Assembly: GCA_019918135.1 (NCBI GenBank)
Contig: WBZZ01002896.1
Span: 1 to 64,000, forward strand
Source: Paulinella micropora
Lineage: Eukaryota > Cercozoa > Imbricatea > Euglyphida > Paulinellidae
Length of the DNA: 64,000 bases
Direction of reading: 5' to 3'
The translations under genes and the position numbers were made by a program. Positions 30,418-38,781 of the stretch are shown in pieces; positions within the stretch are counted from its first letter, which is position 1; the number at the start of each line of letters is the position of its first letter. Below the pieces are notes generated by a model. That model was not told the DNA's origin, searched no databases, and saw only the letters and a list, made by a program, of their open reading frames with translations.

Positions 30418-31785
30418 ATGAAGAAGCCGACGCGGGCGAGAAAGCGCCAGAAAACAACGCCTGCGCTACACGCGCCGCCGCCGGCGGACGTGGTCAGGCT
30501 GCTGCTTTCGTTTTTGCCGCACATCGAGCTGTTCCGCCTGCGGGGTGTGTCGCGCAGAGGTCTGTGGGGCTCGGCCCTCTGGTGGCCGCGGGAACTGCTG
30601 CTGCCCTGCCTTCCACCAGTGCGAGCGTTGCTCGCGCTGCAGGAGCGCGGCACAGTGATTGCCGACGCGGTCGTGGACACCACGGCGTTCGAGCGTTCTG
30701 GGAACCTCGCGCAATGCGCTGACTGCCTGCACGGCGCCCGGTCGCTGCGCGTGGTGTCGTGGAGCAGGTTGGCGCGCGACGACGACGTCAGGGCCCTGGC
30801 CGGACTCACTGGCTTGGAGCAGCTGTCGTTCGAGTACTGCCGGGTATTTTCCACTGCAGTTTTGTCGCCGCTAGCCGCGCTAATCCGGCTGCGCCGAGTT
30901 CGCTTCTTCAACTGTGGCTGGCTGCCCTTTCTGGGCTGGCTCGCGCAGCTACCGGCGCTAGCAGAACTCGACCTGGCAGGCTCGTACCACGAACACGGCG
31001 AGCTCGACGCTCTGCTGCGGCTGCTGCCGCGGTTGCGCACGTTGACGCTGCCAGACTACCAGAGTGAATTTTGTCCCGAGGGGCTGGCGCAGCTCTCCGA
31101 GCTCGAGAGCCTGCGGTTTCCTTCGACACACTCCGTGTGCCGGACAGTGCTGCCCGTGCTGGGGCGCTTGGTGTGCCTGCAAAGTCTGAGCATCCAGTAC
31201 TGTGCGATCGAGGCTCGGGACGTGGCGGACATGCTAGAATGCCTGGCGCGCTTGCCTGAGCTGCGGTTTCTAGCCTGGCACGACACCTTCGGCATGCTCG
31301 ACGACAAGTTATCTGCAGACATCAGCGTCAGGCTGCGCGTCGAGAGCCTGACGCTCTGTAACGCGGCGCTGCGCTCTTCGAGCTTTTTCCTCTGCTTTCC
31401 TAAGCTGCGTGTGCTGACCTTGACCAAGGCGTTATTCTTGGCGGAAATAGATCACGTGGTGGCCACGGCCGAGAGTGTCTTTCTGTCTGACTGCCTCTGC
31501 TTGTCCCCGCTGCGGTTCGGCGCCGCGCCCAAACTACAGACGCTAAAGATCACCGACTGCGCGTCTGAACTGGACCTGGGGGGAATGGGCCCCTCGCCCC
31601 GCCTGCGCGCGCTGGAGTTGGAGCGCGTAGACAGTGTTTCAAACTTGTTTGCCCTAGCGGGCTGCCCGGGGCTGGCGCGCTTGAGCTTGAGGGAGGTCCC
31701 GCTCGACGAGCAGAACCTTCGGGACCTGCAGCTTTTGGGTGAAAAAAAGGGCATTGCGTGCGAAATTTCAGGCGCGCCCTTGTAG
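30418..31785 (+). CDS. F-box / leucine-rich-repeat protein
   Basis: The protein has 455 residues. A basic N-terminus (KKPTRARKRQKTT) is followed by an F-box at about residues 22-58: PADVVRLLLSFLPHIELFRL then GVSRRGLWGSALWW. Around twelve LRR units follow, e.g. LRVVSWSRLARDDDVRALAG, LEQLSFEYCR, LAELDLAGSY, LQSLSIQYCAIEARDVADML, LQTLKITDCASELDLGG and LARLSLREVPLDEQNLRDL. The expected role is an SCF ubiquitin-ligase substrate receptor. The ATG is preceded by a conserved pyrimidine-rich TTTGTTTCTTTTGCTAG tract, also present in the copy at 38782; it may be a splice acceptor in the leader. This is the intact member of a three-copy family. Confidence 0.88.
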   Translation: MKKPTRARKRQKTTPALHAPPPADVVRLLLSFLPHIELFRLRGVSRRGLWGSALWWPRELLLPCLPPVRALLALQERGTVIADAVVDTTAFERSGNLAQCADCLHGARSLRVVSWSRLARDDDVRALAGLTGLEQLSFEYCRVFSTAVLSPLAALIRLRRVRFFNCGWLPFLGWLAQLPALAELDLAGSYHEHGELDALLRLLPRLRTLTLPDYQSEFCPEGLAQLSELESLRFPSTHSVCRTVLPVLGRLVCLQSLSIQYCAIEARDVADMLECLARLPELRFLAWHDTFGMLDDKLSADISVRLRVESLTLCNAALRSSSFFLCFPKLRVLTLTKALFLAEIDHVVATAESVFLSDCLCLSPLRFGAAPKLQTLKITDCASELDLGGMGPSPRLRALELERVDSVSNLFALAGCPGLARLSLREVPLDEQNLRDLQLLGEKKGIACEISGAPL

Positions 31786-31960
31786 CTGTGCTATCCATCC
31801 CGAGTGAAAGAGAGAGAGAGAGAGGGGGGGGGGAGAAGGGGGCGCCCATTCCCCCTCCCCCCCCCCCTCTTCCTCTCTCCCCTCCCCCTTTGCACGTCCC
31901 TTCCCCCAGCCTCCGGCCCGCGCAAGCAGGCTGGTCTATGTAACGAAGCAGGACAAAAAA
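31786..31960. other. Short spacer
   Basis: A (GA)n and G/C-run spacer between the F-box/LRR stop and the anchored glycoprotein-like gene. The first 20 bp are shared with the damaged copy near 39.89 kb. Confidence 0.5.
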
Positions 31961-31964
31961 AGGA

Positions 31965-32723
31965 ATGACCAAAGCGGAGTGCATGTTAGCCGTAGCCTTT
32001 GTGGCGTTTTGGATAATTGCGGGACTAATAGGACTAATAGTAGCGTTTATAGAGAAGCCGGTAAAATCTGATTCGCGAGACCAAGTGCAGTGTGATGTCA
32101 GCCTCTCGAATTCCAATCTCACCCGCTTGGTGGGTTCAGCCTTGTTGTATGACGAGAGATCTCGCCAGTGTCTGAGCGTGGTGCCGGCCCCGGAGGGTAA
32201 CGAGTCAGAACCTGCCTGGCTAGGGCTGCGGATGCAGGAATGCAGCACCGCCGATGCTACACTGCAAACCTTTGGACTTTTCAACGTCTCGAATTTCAGT
32301 AGCTGCGTCATGTCCCAAAAGCCGCCCTTTAAGCAGGACGAACTCTTTGATGACAGGATCTACTTGTATCTGCTTTTGTACAATCATCATGCAAGTGTAA
32401 ATAAGTACGGGCTTGCGCCAGGCGCACCCGACGGACCCACCGACTGCGGGGGGTGCCTGGTGATGAAGCAAATCAACAACTCAAACGCAACCCATTCAGC
32501 TCTTGGCTGGTGGATCGCCTACGAAGAACGCGACGATTCCTCCTCAATCTACGGCAAATGCATTCTGGTGCAACATCCCATCGCCCAGGGGATGAAGTAC
32601 ACATATGCCAACATATATAACAACGAGATACGGGTGAGCAACCTTTCTTCCCCTGACAAAGCGCCGACCAAGGCCACTTTCCGGTTGCTAAACCCCGACG
32701 GCCCCTTGCCCTTTGTGCCCTAA
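31965..32723 (+). CDS. Single-pass membrane protein, glycoprotein-like
   Basis: The protein has 252 residues. A signal-anchor lies near the N-terminus (LAVAFVAFWIIAGLIGLIVA, about residues 8-29), followed by an outward-facing domain. It holds at least six N-X-S/T sites (NLT, NES, NVS, NNS, NAT, NLS) and several Cys residues likely to form disulphides. Sequence features include AWLGLRMQECS, PTDCGGCLVM and YGKCILVQHP. The high density of glycosylation sites suggests a secretory-pathway type II membrane protein. No family recognised. A B module begins about 40 bp after the stop, possibly marking the transcript end. Confidence 0.75.
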   Translation: MTKAECMLAVAFVAFWIIAGLIGLIVAFIEKPVKSDSRDQVQCDVSLSNSNLTRLVGSALLYDERSRQCLSVVPAPEGNESEPAWLGLRMQECSTADATLQTFGLFNVSNFSSCVMSQKPPFKQDELFDDRIYLYLLLYNHHASVNKYGLAPGAPDGPTDCGGCLVMKQINNSNATHSALGWWIAYEERDDSSSIYGKCILVQHPIAQGMKYTYANIYNNEIRVSNLSSPDKAPTKATFRLLNPDGPLPFVP

Positions 32724-32754
32724 TAACAATCGAGCTTGCCCTCACACAAAAACA

Positions 32755-32812
32755 AAATTGCTATTTTAATTAAAAATCGACAAAGTCTTACACTTGACAC
32801 TGAGAAAAGGGG
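32755..32812 (+). repeat. B module at gene 3' end
   Basis: TTTTAATTAAAAATCGACAAAGTCTTACACTTGACACTGAGAA. Like other B copies it lies just past a stop codon, in the sense orientation of the gene. Confidence 0.75.
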
Positions 32813-32938
32813 GGCGGCCGAGTGAAGAGGAAGGCAGAGGCGTGCTAAAAAAAATCCCCCTTCCTCTTCCACCGGCGAGAGGCAAAAAGACACCGTTTTG
32901 GAGGGGTTTCTTGTTATTAAAAAAAATATTTCGCAGCG

Positions 32939-33625
32939 ATGGCGGATCAGACAAGTGTAATACAGATCGACTGGTTTCCTGACAAATTGCAATCCAACCT
33001 AGAGCAGCAGCAGCGAAAATGGCTACTAGCTCTGGCGCAGCTGATCAGCAATCGCTTTGCGGATGAGAAGCTTGTGTTCCATTGCAAGAGCCTCCGTAAA
33101 CTGGAAATTCAGCTTTTAGATGCAAAGGGGCAACTCGTTTCGGCGCAGTATACCACACAGTATTCACGCGGGCACTCCCCCCCGACCGCAATGAAGTGGG
33201 TAGTGTTGAATCTAGAAACAGTCCCCAATTGGCAGGGACGAAAGTTGATCCAGCTTCTAACGGCCATTCTCATTTTGCTAGTGAACCTGAGGGCAACACT
33301 ATACTCGCTACATAGAAACCATGTCTTCATAGCGGCCGATTGTGCGGCCCCGCGGTCGGCGCATATACTTGAAAAGCTAGGCTTTACGCACTTAAAAAGG
33401 CAGCTGTTTGTAAGCCTAGAATCTATGCGCGGGTTGGGGAATAGTGCCGTCCCTCCCAAACGATTGCACTTCTTGGATCTGTGGCAAGAGTGTCTGGCAA
33501 TCACATGCGATCGGATATTGGGTGAGAGCGCTAAGGAGCAGGTTCGGGCCTTGAATACTGTCTGGGCGGATATGCGGCAGTGGTGCCAAACGCCCGGCCT
33601 TTTGAAACATGTCCTGCCGGTATGA
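32939..33625 (+). CDS. GNAT-like acetyltransferase domain protein
   Basis: The protein has 228 residues. About residues 85-165 follow the GNAT pattern: a strand (MKWVVLNLETVP), a W-QGRKLIQLLTAILILL helix that replaces the usual R/Q-x-x-G-x-G/A acetyl-CoA loop, a strand with NHVFIAADCAAPRSA, and the typical end LEKLGFTHLKRQLF (compare YEKLGF in GNATs). The CoA loop is divergent, so activity is uncertain. The first 80 and last 60 residues are unrecognised. The ATG directly follows AATATTTCGCAGCG, acceptor-like. The stop overlaps the next ATG (ATGA). Confidence 0.55.
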   Translation: MADQTSVIQIDWFPDKLQSNLEQQQRKWLLALAQLISNRFADEKLVFHCKSLRKLEIQLLDAKGQLVSAQYTTQYSRGHSPPTAMKWVVLNLETVPNWQGRKLIQLLTAILILLVNLRATLYSLHRNHVFIAADCAAPRSAHILEKLGFTHLKRQLFVSLESMRGLGNSAVPPKRLHFLDLWQECLAITCDRILGESAKEQVRALNTVWADMRQWCQTPGLLKHVLPV

Positions 33626-34044
33626 AAATCCATGAGTATATAAAGCGCATAAATGCACAAGTTAACCCAGCATTGCGCACCAGGTTTGACACAGCGATTG
33701 CCACCGTTAATCAACTTGTGAAACAGGTCGTGGAGAACGACAGCAAGACGAGACAGCGTGCCATTGAGGTGTTGCACGTGTTCGAATCTGAGGAGGCAGA
33801 CGCGGGGAGCGAGTGGTTATCAGAGCTCTACCCCAAGCATCCAGACTCGGTCGGGACTCACCAACACGTGCTTGACTCCGAGCTGGTGGCCAGGGCCAAA
33901 CGGATGTTACGAGAAAGCTTGCTATATAACTGCTCCCAAGAACAACAAGTGCCGCTCCGACAACAGCTAAAAACCATACTTAAACTCTACAACACAAAGT
34001 GTAGAAATTGCAGCAAGTGTGGAGGTCCTCTGAAGCAGTTCTAA
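33622..34044 (+). CDS. Small protein with Cys-rich tail, overlapping the GNAT-like gene
   Basis: The protein has 140 residues: MKIHEYIKRINAQVN, a helical body (TAIATVNQLVKQVVEN, LVARAKRMLRESLLYN) and a C-terminal KCRNCSKCGGP, a possible metal knuckle. Its ATG shares four bases (ATGA) with the stop of the upstream gene, which suggests coupled expression or a former single protein read in two frames. Function unknown. Confidence 0.6.
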   Translation: MKIHEYIKRINAQVNPALRTRFDTAIATVNQLVKQVVENDSKTRQRAIEVLHVFESEEADAGSEWLSELYPKHPDSVGTHQHVLDSELVARAKRMLRESLLYNCSQEQQVPLRQQLKTILKLYNTKCRNCSKCGGPLKQF

Positions 34045-34109
34045 GAGGGGCGAGGGAGGCAAGCGCCCAAGTGCACGAGCAGGCGCGCACGTGACCGGCG
34101 CACAAGAAG

Positions 34110-34382
34110 CGCAGGATTGCGACCAAGGTCGAGATCGAGGTGGGCAGCGACCACGCCAATGGAGACCTAGAGCTCAGAATAAGAGGCAACTATTGGCACC
34201 ACCCCGGCGCTCTGGAAGAACTCAAGAAGCAGTTGGCGGAGGTAGAGAAGCGGGCCCTGACGGCCTACGAAGAATCGATGCAACATTTACAAAGGGACGA
34301 TGACGCGGACGAGATCCAGGCCCGGTTGGACCAGTGGCGGAAGGACTCGGAGTCAACCTCATATTATAACGCACGTCCATGA
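34110..34382 (+). other. Coding-like stretch without ATG
   Basis: The open frame reads KKRRIATKVEIEVGSDHANG, then YWHHPGALEELKKQLAEVEK and QHLQRDDDADEIQARLDQW before a stop. It looks like a real, charged, coiled-coil C-terminus but has no upstream ATG. It may be an exon or the relic end of the gene above. Confidence 0.4.
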
Positions 34383-34541
34383 CCGTACAGGACAGCAACA
34401 CGCTTTGAATGTGCGCAACTAGGGAGAGAAAGAGAGAAGGCGGGGGGGGGGGTGACGTGTGGACAAAGACAATGCGCCCAGGCGTCTGGATTCCTTTTTC
34501 TTTTTAAACCTCTTTATTATACAATTCCCTGCCTATGGCAG

Positions 34542-35666
34542 GCGGCCGAGATCGATTGCGCACTATCGTACCAGCTAGGTGTAAGTTTCTGCTATGGCTT
34601 GGACGTCGCTCGCGATCACCTGTTCGGCCTCTACTGGTATCGGTTGGCGGCGGCGTGCTTGGGGGGGGCGGAGTACGGGTGGTCCGAAAGTGGCTGGCAT
34701 GTGCGTGCGTGGGGACGTGCCAAGAAGAGCTGGAGTCTGCGTGCAAAACAAGCTCTGCAAGAGTGCTACCAGTCCGGCTTGAATAGTCTAGCGCGCAATC
34801 CGACAGAGGCAGCCGAGTGGGGCATCGACGCGGTGGAGTCAGGGAGTTGGCGGGCTGTCGCCGGCTTGCTGCAGCTAGCGCAGGAGGGAGTGCAGGAAGC
34901 ACAGTTCTTTCTAGCGCGGCTTTACAAGGGCAAGTGCTGGCGAAAGGATATAGCTAAGATAGATCACGAGCAGGCGGCGTACTGGCTCGCTCGAGCGGCG
35001 GAGATTGGAAGCTCATTTGCGCGGCGGGAGCTTACTTGTATACGGGCGGTGGACAACCAGGAGGCCGCCTTTAGGGGGTATGCCCGAGCGGCCGCGGAAG
35101 GGCTGGGCCACGCGCGGTTTAGGCTGGGCCTTGCCTACGAACATGGGGCAGGGGTCGCCAAGTGCACAAACAAAGCTTTTGAATGCTATTCCCAGGCCGC
35201 AGCGCAGGGGCACGCACGAGCGCAATTCAAGCTAGGACTTTGGTACCTCGAGGGCCAGGTAGTGCAAAAGGACGAGACCCAAGCGGTTGCATGGTACCGT
35301 CGAGCCGCGGAGCAGGGCTGTGCGGCGGCACAATCAAACCTGGGCAGGTGTTATCTGCAGGGCAAAGGAGTCGACAGGAACGAAGCTTGCGCGGTTAAAT
35401 GGTACCGCCAGGCCGCGGAGCAAGGGTGTGCCGACGCGCAGCGAGAACTAGGAAACTGTTACTTCGACGGACTAGGCGTTGACAAGAACGAGGCCGAAGC
35501 GGTCGAATGGTTCCGCAGGGCCGCGGAGCAAGGAGACTCAGTGGCGCAATGCTGGCTTGACTTTCATTGGCCTCTTCTGGACTGTGCGACGGCACATGAA
35601 TTGGCAAACGAGGGGGCTTGCCCCCCTCCTGCTTGCCGCCCAGGGGCACAAACACACCAGCGCTAA
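34542..35666 (+). CDS. Sel1-repeat protein, 5' end unresolved
   Basis: About 374 residues are open, with no methionine anywhere in the frame. At least five Sel1-like repeats follow one another: LGVSFCYGLDVARDHLFGLY, FRLGLAYEHGAGVAKCTNKA, FKLGLWYLEGQVVQKDETQA, NLGRCYLQGKGVDRNEACAV and ELGNCYFDGLGVDKNEAEAV, with AVxWYRxAAEQGxAxAQ helices between. Sel1 repeats make alpha-solenoids for protein binding. The frame begins right after TTTCTTTTTAAACC...CTATGGCAG, a convincing 3' splice site, so a first exon probably lies upstream; an N-terminal truncation is the alternative. An A element follows. Confidence 0.75.
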   Translation, partial: AAEIDCALSYQLGVSFCYGLDVARDHLFGLYWYRLAAACLGGAEYGWSESGWHVRAWGRAKKSWSLRAKQALQECYQSGLNSLARNPTEAAEWGIDAVESGSWRAVAGLLQLAQEGVQEAQFFLARLYKGKCWRKDIAKIDHEQAAYWLARAAEIGSSFARRELTCIRAVDNQEAAFRGYARAAAEGLGHARFRLGLAYEHGAGVAKCTNKAFECYSQAAAQGHARAQFKLGLWYLEGQVVQKDETQAVAWYRRAAEQGCAAAQSNLGRCYLQGKGVDRNEACAVKWYRQAAEQGCADAQRELGNCYFDGLGVDKNEAEAVEWFRRAAEQGDSVAQCWLDFHWPLLDCATAHELANEGACPPPACRPGAQTHQR

Positions 35667-35720
35667 ACGCTACTGCGTTCCAGTCTCCTCGACGCGCCAC
35701 CCCGCTGCCGAGTGCAAGGA

Positions 35721-36350
35721 ATAAGCTGCAAGAGGCTTTGCGTGAACCCCTCAAGAAAATACGCAAACAGACGGGCAAGGGGAAGGGGGGAAGGCAAAGA
35801 GGAAAGAGAAAGAGGAAGGGCAGGAGGGAAGGGGAGTGCTCCCCCCCAAATTGTCTCCCGTCCTGCTGTTCCCCTTGTCCCCTGCTACCCCCCCCCCCTC
35901 TTTTTGTACCTTGTTTGCGCGTGCAAACGCATTCCAAATCTTTTCCTTGCTTTTCATATTTCAGCAGATATTTCCGCAGATCTTGCACACCTTGCTCCAG
36001 CACGATCCTGCGGCGGATGGATGGGTGGTGGTCGCTGTGCCAGATGGACAAATGCCTCACGACTCCCGACGGCGCCCTGTCCGTGCCATGGAAGAAGCAC
36101 AAATTGTCTTTCTCTCCCCCCACACCACCTCGTCTGAGAGCAGGGAGTGGGGGGGGGGGGGGAAAGGGGCAGAGAGAGGGCGCCAAAAAAGTGCGCAATT
36201 ACGCTGAATTAAAGCTCGACTGTCTTACACTCGACACTGAAAACTAGGAGTGGGACTGCGAAGAGGGAGAGGCAGGGGGCGCGCTTCGCCGGTACAAAAA
36301 GAAATAAATAAAAAGAATCCTTGACAAAGTTTTAATCTTGGCACTGGGGC
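35721..36350 (+). repeat. Gene-tail fragment, family A element, B and C modules
   Basis: The first 45 bp (AAGAGGCTTTGCGTGAACCCCTC) match the last codons of the small gene ending at 36994 (AAGAGGCTTTGTGCGAACCTCTC). Then come an A element (about 35770-36095) and the B-spacer-C string (36185-36350) also found after 29631. Confidence 0.75.
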
Positions 36351-36429
36351 AGAGGGAAGAGGGGGCTTAGTTGAGGCGTTTCATGTATTTTTTTGTAGCT
36401 TCTGCGCCCCTCCCCTCCCCCTGCTCCTT

Positions 36430-36518
36430 GAGGTGGACAAGGGCCTCACGCGCCCCGACGGCGTCATGTCGGAGCCATGGCTCGGCCACCGTGCACAAAG
36501 TCAGAAAAATATGAAAAA
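36430..36518 (+). repeat. Shortened family A element joined to a coding fragment
   Basis: Core and right arm only (GGTGGACAAGGGCCTCACG, CCATGGCTCGGCCACCGTGC, AAAAATATGAAAAATATGAA). The arm runs directly into the ATGAAGAAGCC start of an F-box/LRR copy, with ATGAA shared by both. Confidence 0.8.
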
Positions 36519-36725
36519 TATGAAGAAGCCGGCGCGGGCGAGAACGCGCCAGAAAACAACGCCTGCACCACACGCGCCGCCGCCGGCGGACGTGGTCAGG
36601 TTGCTGCTTTCGTTTCTGCTGCACATCGGGCTGTCCCGCCTGCGGGGTGTGTCGCGCGGCGGTCTGCGGGGCTCAGCCCTCTGGTGACCGCGGGAATTGC
36701 TGCTGCCCTGCCTTCCACCAGCGCG
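36519..36725 (+). pseudogene. 5' fragment of the F-box/LRR gene
   Basis: Matches the first 70 or so codons of the gene at 30418 (MKKPARARTRQKTT, ADVVRLLLSFLLHIGLSRLR), i.e. the F-box and no LRRs. It is damaged and then breaks off into unrelated coding-like sequence. An A element has replaced the leader. A relic of segmental duplication. Confidence 0.85.
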
Positions 36726-36734
36726 CTCGTCTTT

Positions 36735-36994
36735 TCTTCGGAAGGGGAGGCAATAATTACAAAGTACGTGTACAAGCAAGATTCAACATACGGAGGTACG
36801 AAACAAACGAGTATGGGGCCAAAGAGATTACGTGGCTCGTGAAGGTCTTTCTAGAATTTAACTGGACGCGGTATGGCAGCGGGTTGGGGACGACTTATCA
36901 GTACAAAGGTTTTAAAACCGAGCAGGAAGCGGAACGTGATAGAAATAGGCTGAAAGAGGCTTTGTGCGAACCTCTCGAGAAATACGCAATTTGA
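36735..36994 (+). pseudogene. 3' fragment of an unidentified gene
   Basis: The open frame reads NNYKVRVQARFNIRRYETNE, WLVKVFLEFNWTRYGSGLGT, YKGFKTEQEAERDRNRLKEA and a stop. It is protein-like with a charged C-terminal helix, but there is no ATG. It is fused in-frame-agnostic fashion to the F-box fragment. A second copy of its last 15 codons lies at 35721. Family not recognised. Confidence 0.5.
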
Positions 36995-36997
36995 GGC

Positions 36998-37330
36998 CTG
37001 AGGATCGATTTTTTTAATTCGACGCACTCGCTTGGACTAGCTTCCGTTTCCTTTTATCTGGATTTAGCCTCAACACGTTCCGAAAGTTTTTTCCACTTTT
37101 CATATTCCAGCAGATATTTCCGCAGATCTTGCGCACTGTGCTCCAGCGCAGCCCTGCGGCGGATGGGCGGGCGGTGGTCCATGTAGCAGGTGGACAAGGG
37201 CCTCACAATCCCGACGGTGTCCTGTCGGTACCATGGCTCGGTCACCGTGCGCAAGGTCAGAAAAATATGAAAAATATGAAATCAGGAAAAAAAAATTTTT
37301 TTTGCCCGAGAACCAAAGAAACAGACGGGG
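36998..37330 (+). repeat. 86-bp shared segment plus family A element
   Basis: GAGGATCGATTTTTTTAATT through CAACACGTTCCGAA (36998-37083) is repeated almost unchanged at 45936-46020, in both places directly followed by an A element. The A copy here spans about 37085-37330. Confidence 0.8.
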
Positions 37331-37364
37331 GGGGGGGGCGCCCGTCATTGGGGGGGGGGCTTAG

Positions 37365-37580
37365 TTGAGGCTTTGCATTTTTTTGGTAGCCTCTGCGCTC
37401 TCCCCCTCCCCCCTTTCCCTTCCCCTATTCTTTGAGCCCCCGGGCTCAGGGGGCTCAAGGGGGAGAGGAGAAAAAAAGGAAGGGGGGGGGCGCCCCCCCC
37501 CCCCACCCATATATGGGCTCCTAAAAAAAGTGCACTTATTTTTGTTCCCCCTTCAGCCCGCGCCTGCGGGCTGGTTTCTC
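37365..37580 (-). repeat. Family H hairpin block, copy 2
   Basis: Reverse complement of 13205-13400, including the AGCCCGCGCCTGCGGGCT hairpin, CTAAAAAAAGTGCACTTATT, the G/C palindrome and a D hairpin near 37430. Confidence 0.8.
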
Positions 37581-38640
37581 AGTGTCGAGTATAAGACTTT
37601 GTCGAGCTTTATCAAGGGAAAAAATTTTTACACTTTCCTGATGCCTCCCTCCCTCTTCCCTCTCCCTCTCCTAGCTGTCGGTATCAAGTGTGAGGCTTTG
37701 TTGAGCTTTAATCCAGCGTATTTTACAAATTCTTGGCACGCCTTCCCCCCCCCCCCCCATCCCCTTTTTTTTCTCCCTCTCCTAGTTCTCAGTGCCAAGA
37801 TTAAAACCTTATCAGGGATTTTATTAATTTTTTTGTACATTCTTAGCGCGCCCCTTGCCCTCCCCGCCTTCCCTCTCCCGACGGGGGGGGGGGTGGGTTC
37901 AAAGAGAGCCCGGGGTGCTCAAAGAGCAAGGGGCAGAACTGAACACAAAATTAAGGAGATGCAACTGAGTTCATGCCGGGGTGCCCCCCCTCCCCTACAT
38001 CCCAAGATTCTTTCTGCCACCCTCTCCTCCCCTTTTCTCTTCTTTCTGCTGCTCTCCGTTCTCGGGTGGGATGGGGGGGGGGGGTGTGCCAGGAACAGAT
38101 CGTGCTTGCCCCCTCCCCTGCCCCTTCCCTCTCCTAATTATCAGTGTCAAGTATAAGACTTTGTCGAGTTTTAATTAAAAAAGACTTTCTTGGCGCCCCA
38201 CTCCCATGCTTCGTCCCTCTTCTCTCTGCAAGATCTGCGGAAATATCTGCGGGAATATGAAAAGTGGAAAAGAATTTTTTTTGGAACGCGTTTGCACGCG
38301 CAAACAAGGGACGAGGGAAGGGGAGGGGAGTGCTCCTGCCCCCCCCCCTTCCCGTTCTCCCCTTGTCCCCTGTTACCCCCCGTTGCTTTTTGTTTGTGCG
38401 TGTAAACGAATCCCAATTTTTTTTCTTGTACTTTTCATATTTCCGCGGAGTTTGCGCAGATCTTGCGCACCGTGCTCCAGCGCAGCCCTGCGGCGGATGG
38501 ATGGGCGGTGGTCAATGTACCCGATGGGACAAGGACCTCACAACCCGACGATGCCCTGTCGGAGCCATGGCTCGGCCACCGTGCGCAAGATCTGCGTAAA
38601 TATGAAAAGAGGAAAAGATTGAAAAGCGAAAGAAAACAAA
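37581..38640. repeat. Mosaic of B, C and D modules and family A elements
   Basis: Reversed B (about 37575, 37680 and 38140), reversed C (37795-37860), a detached A arm (38225-38300) and an A element (38388-38640). The last is the leader-side repeat of the damaged F-box/LRR copy. No gene. Confidence 0.75.
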
Positions 38641-38781
38641 ATTGGGTGGAGGGACCAGAGTAGCAAAACGAGCTCCTCTTTCCCTGTGCGGGTCGACCCC
38701 CCCTCCTCTCCCTCATTTTTCCCACACCTCCCTCACCTTTTTTTCATTATTATTTTTTTTCTTTTGCTAGCCAAACTGCAC

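Noticed and set aside
30369-31040. Minus-strand frames opposite the F-box/LRR gene
   Set aside because: Ser/Arg-rich antisense shadows of a well-supported gene; similar shadows recur opposite the damaged copy at 38.8-39.9 kb.
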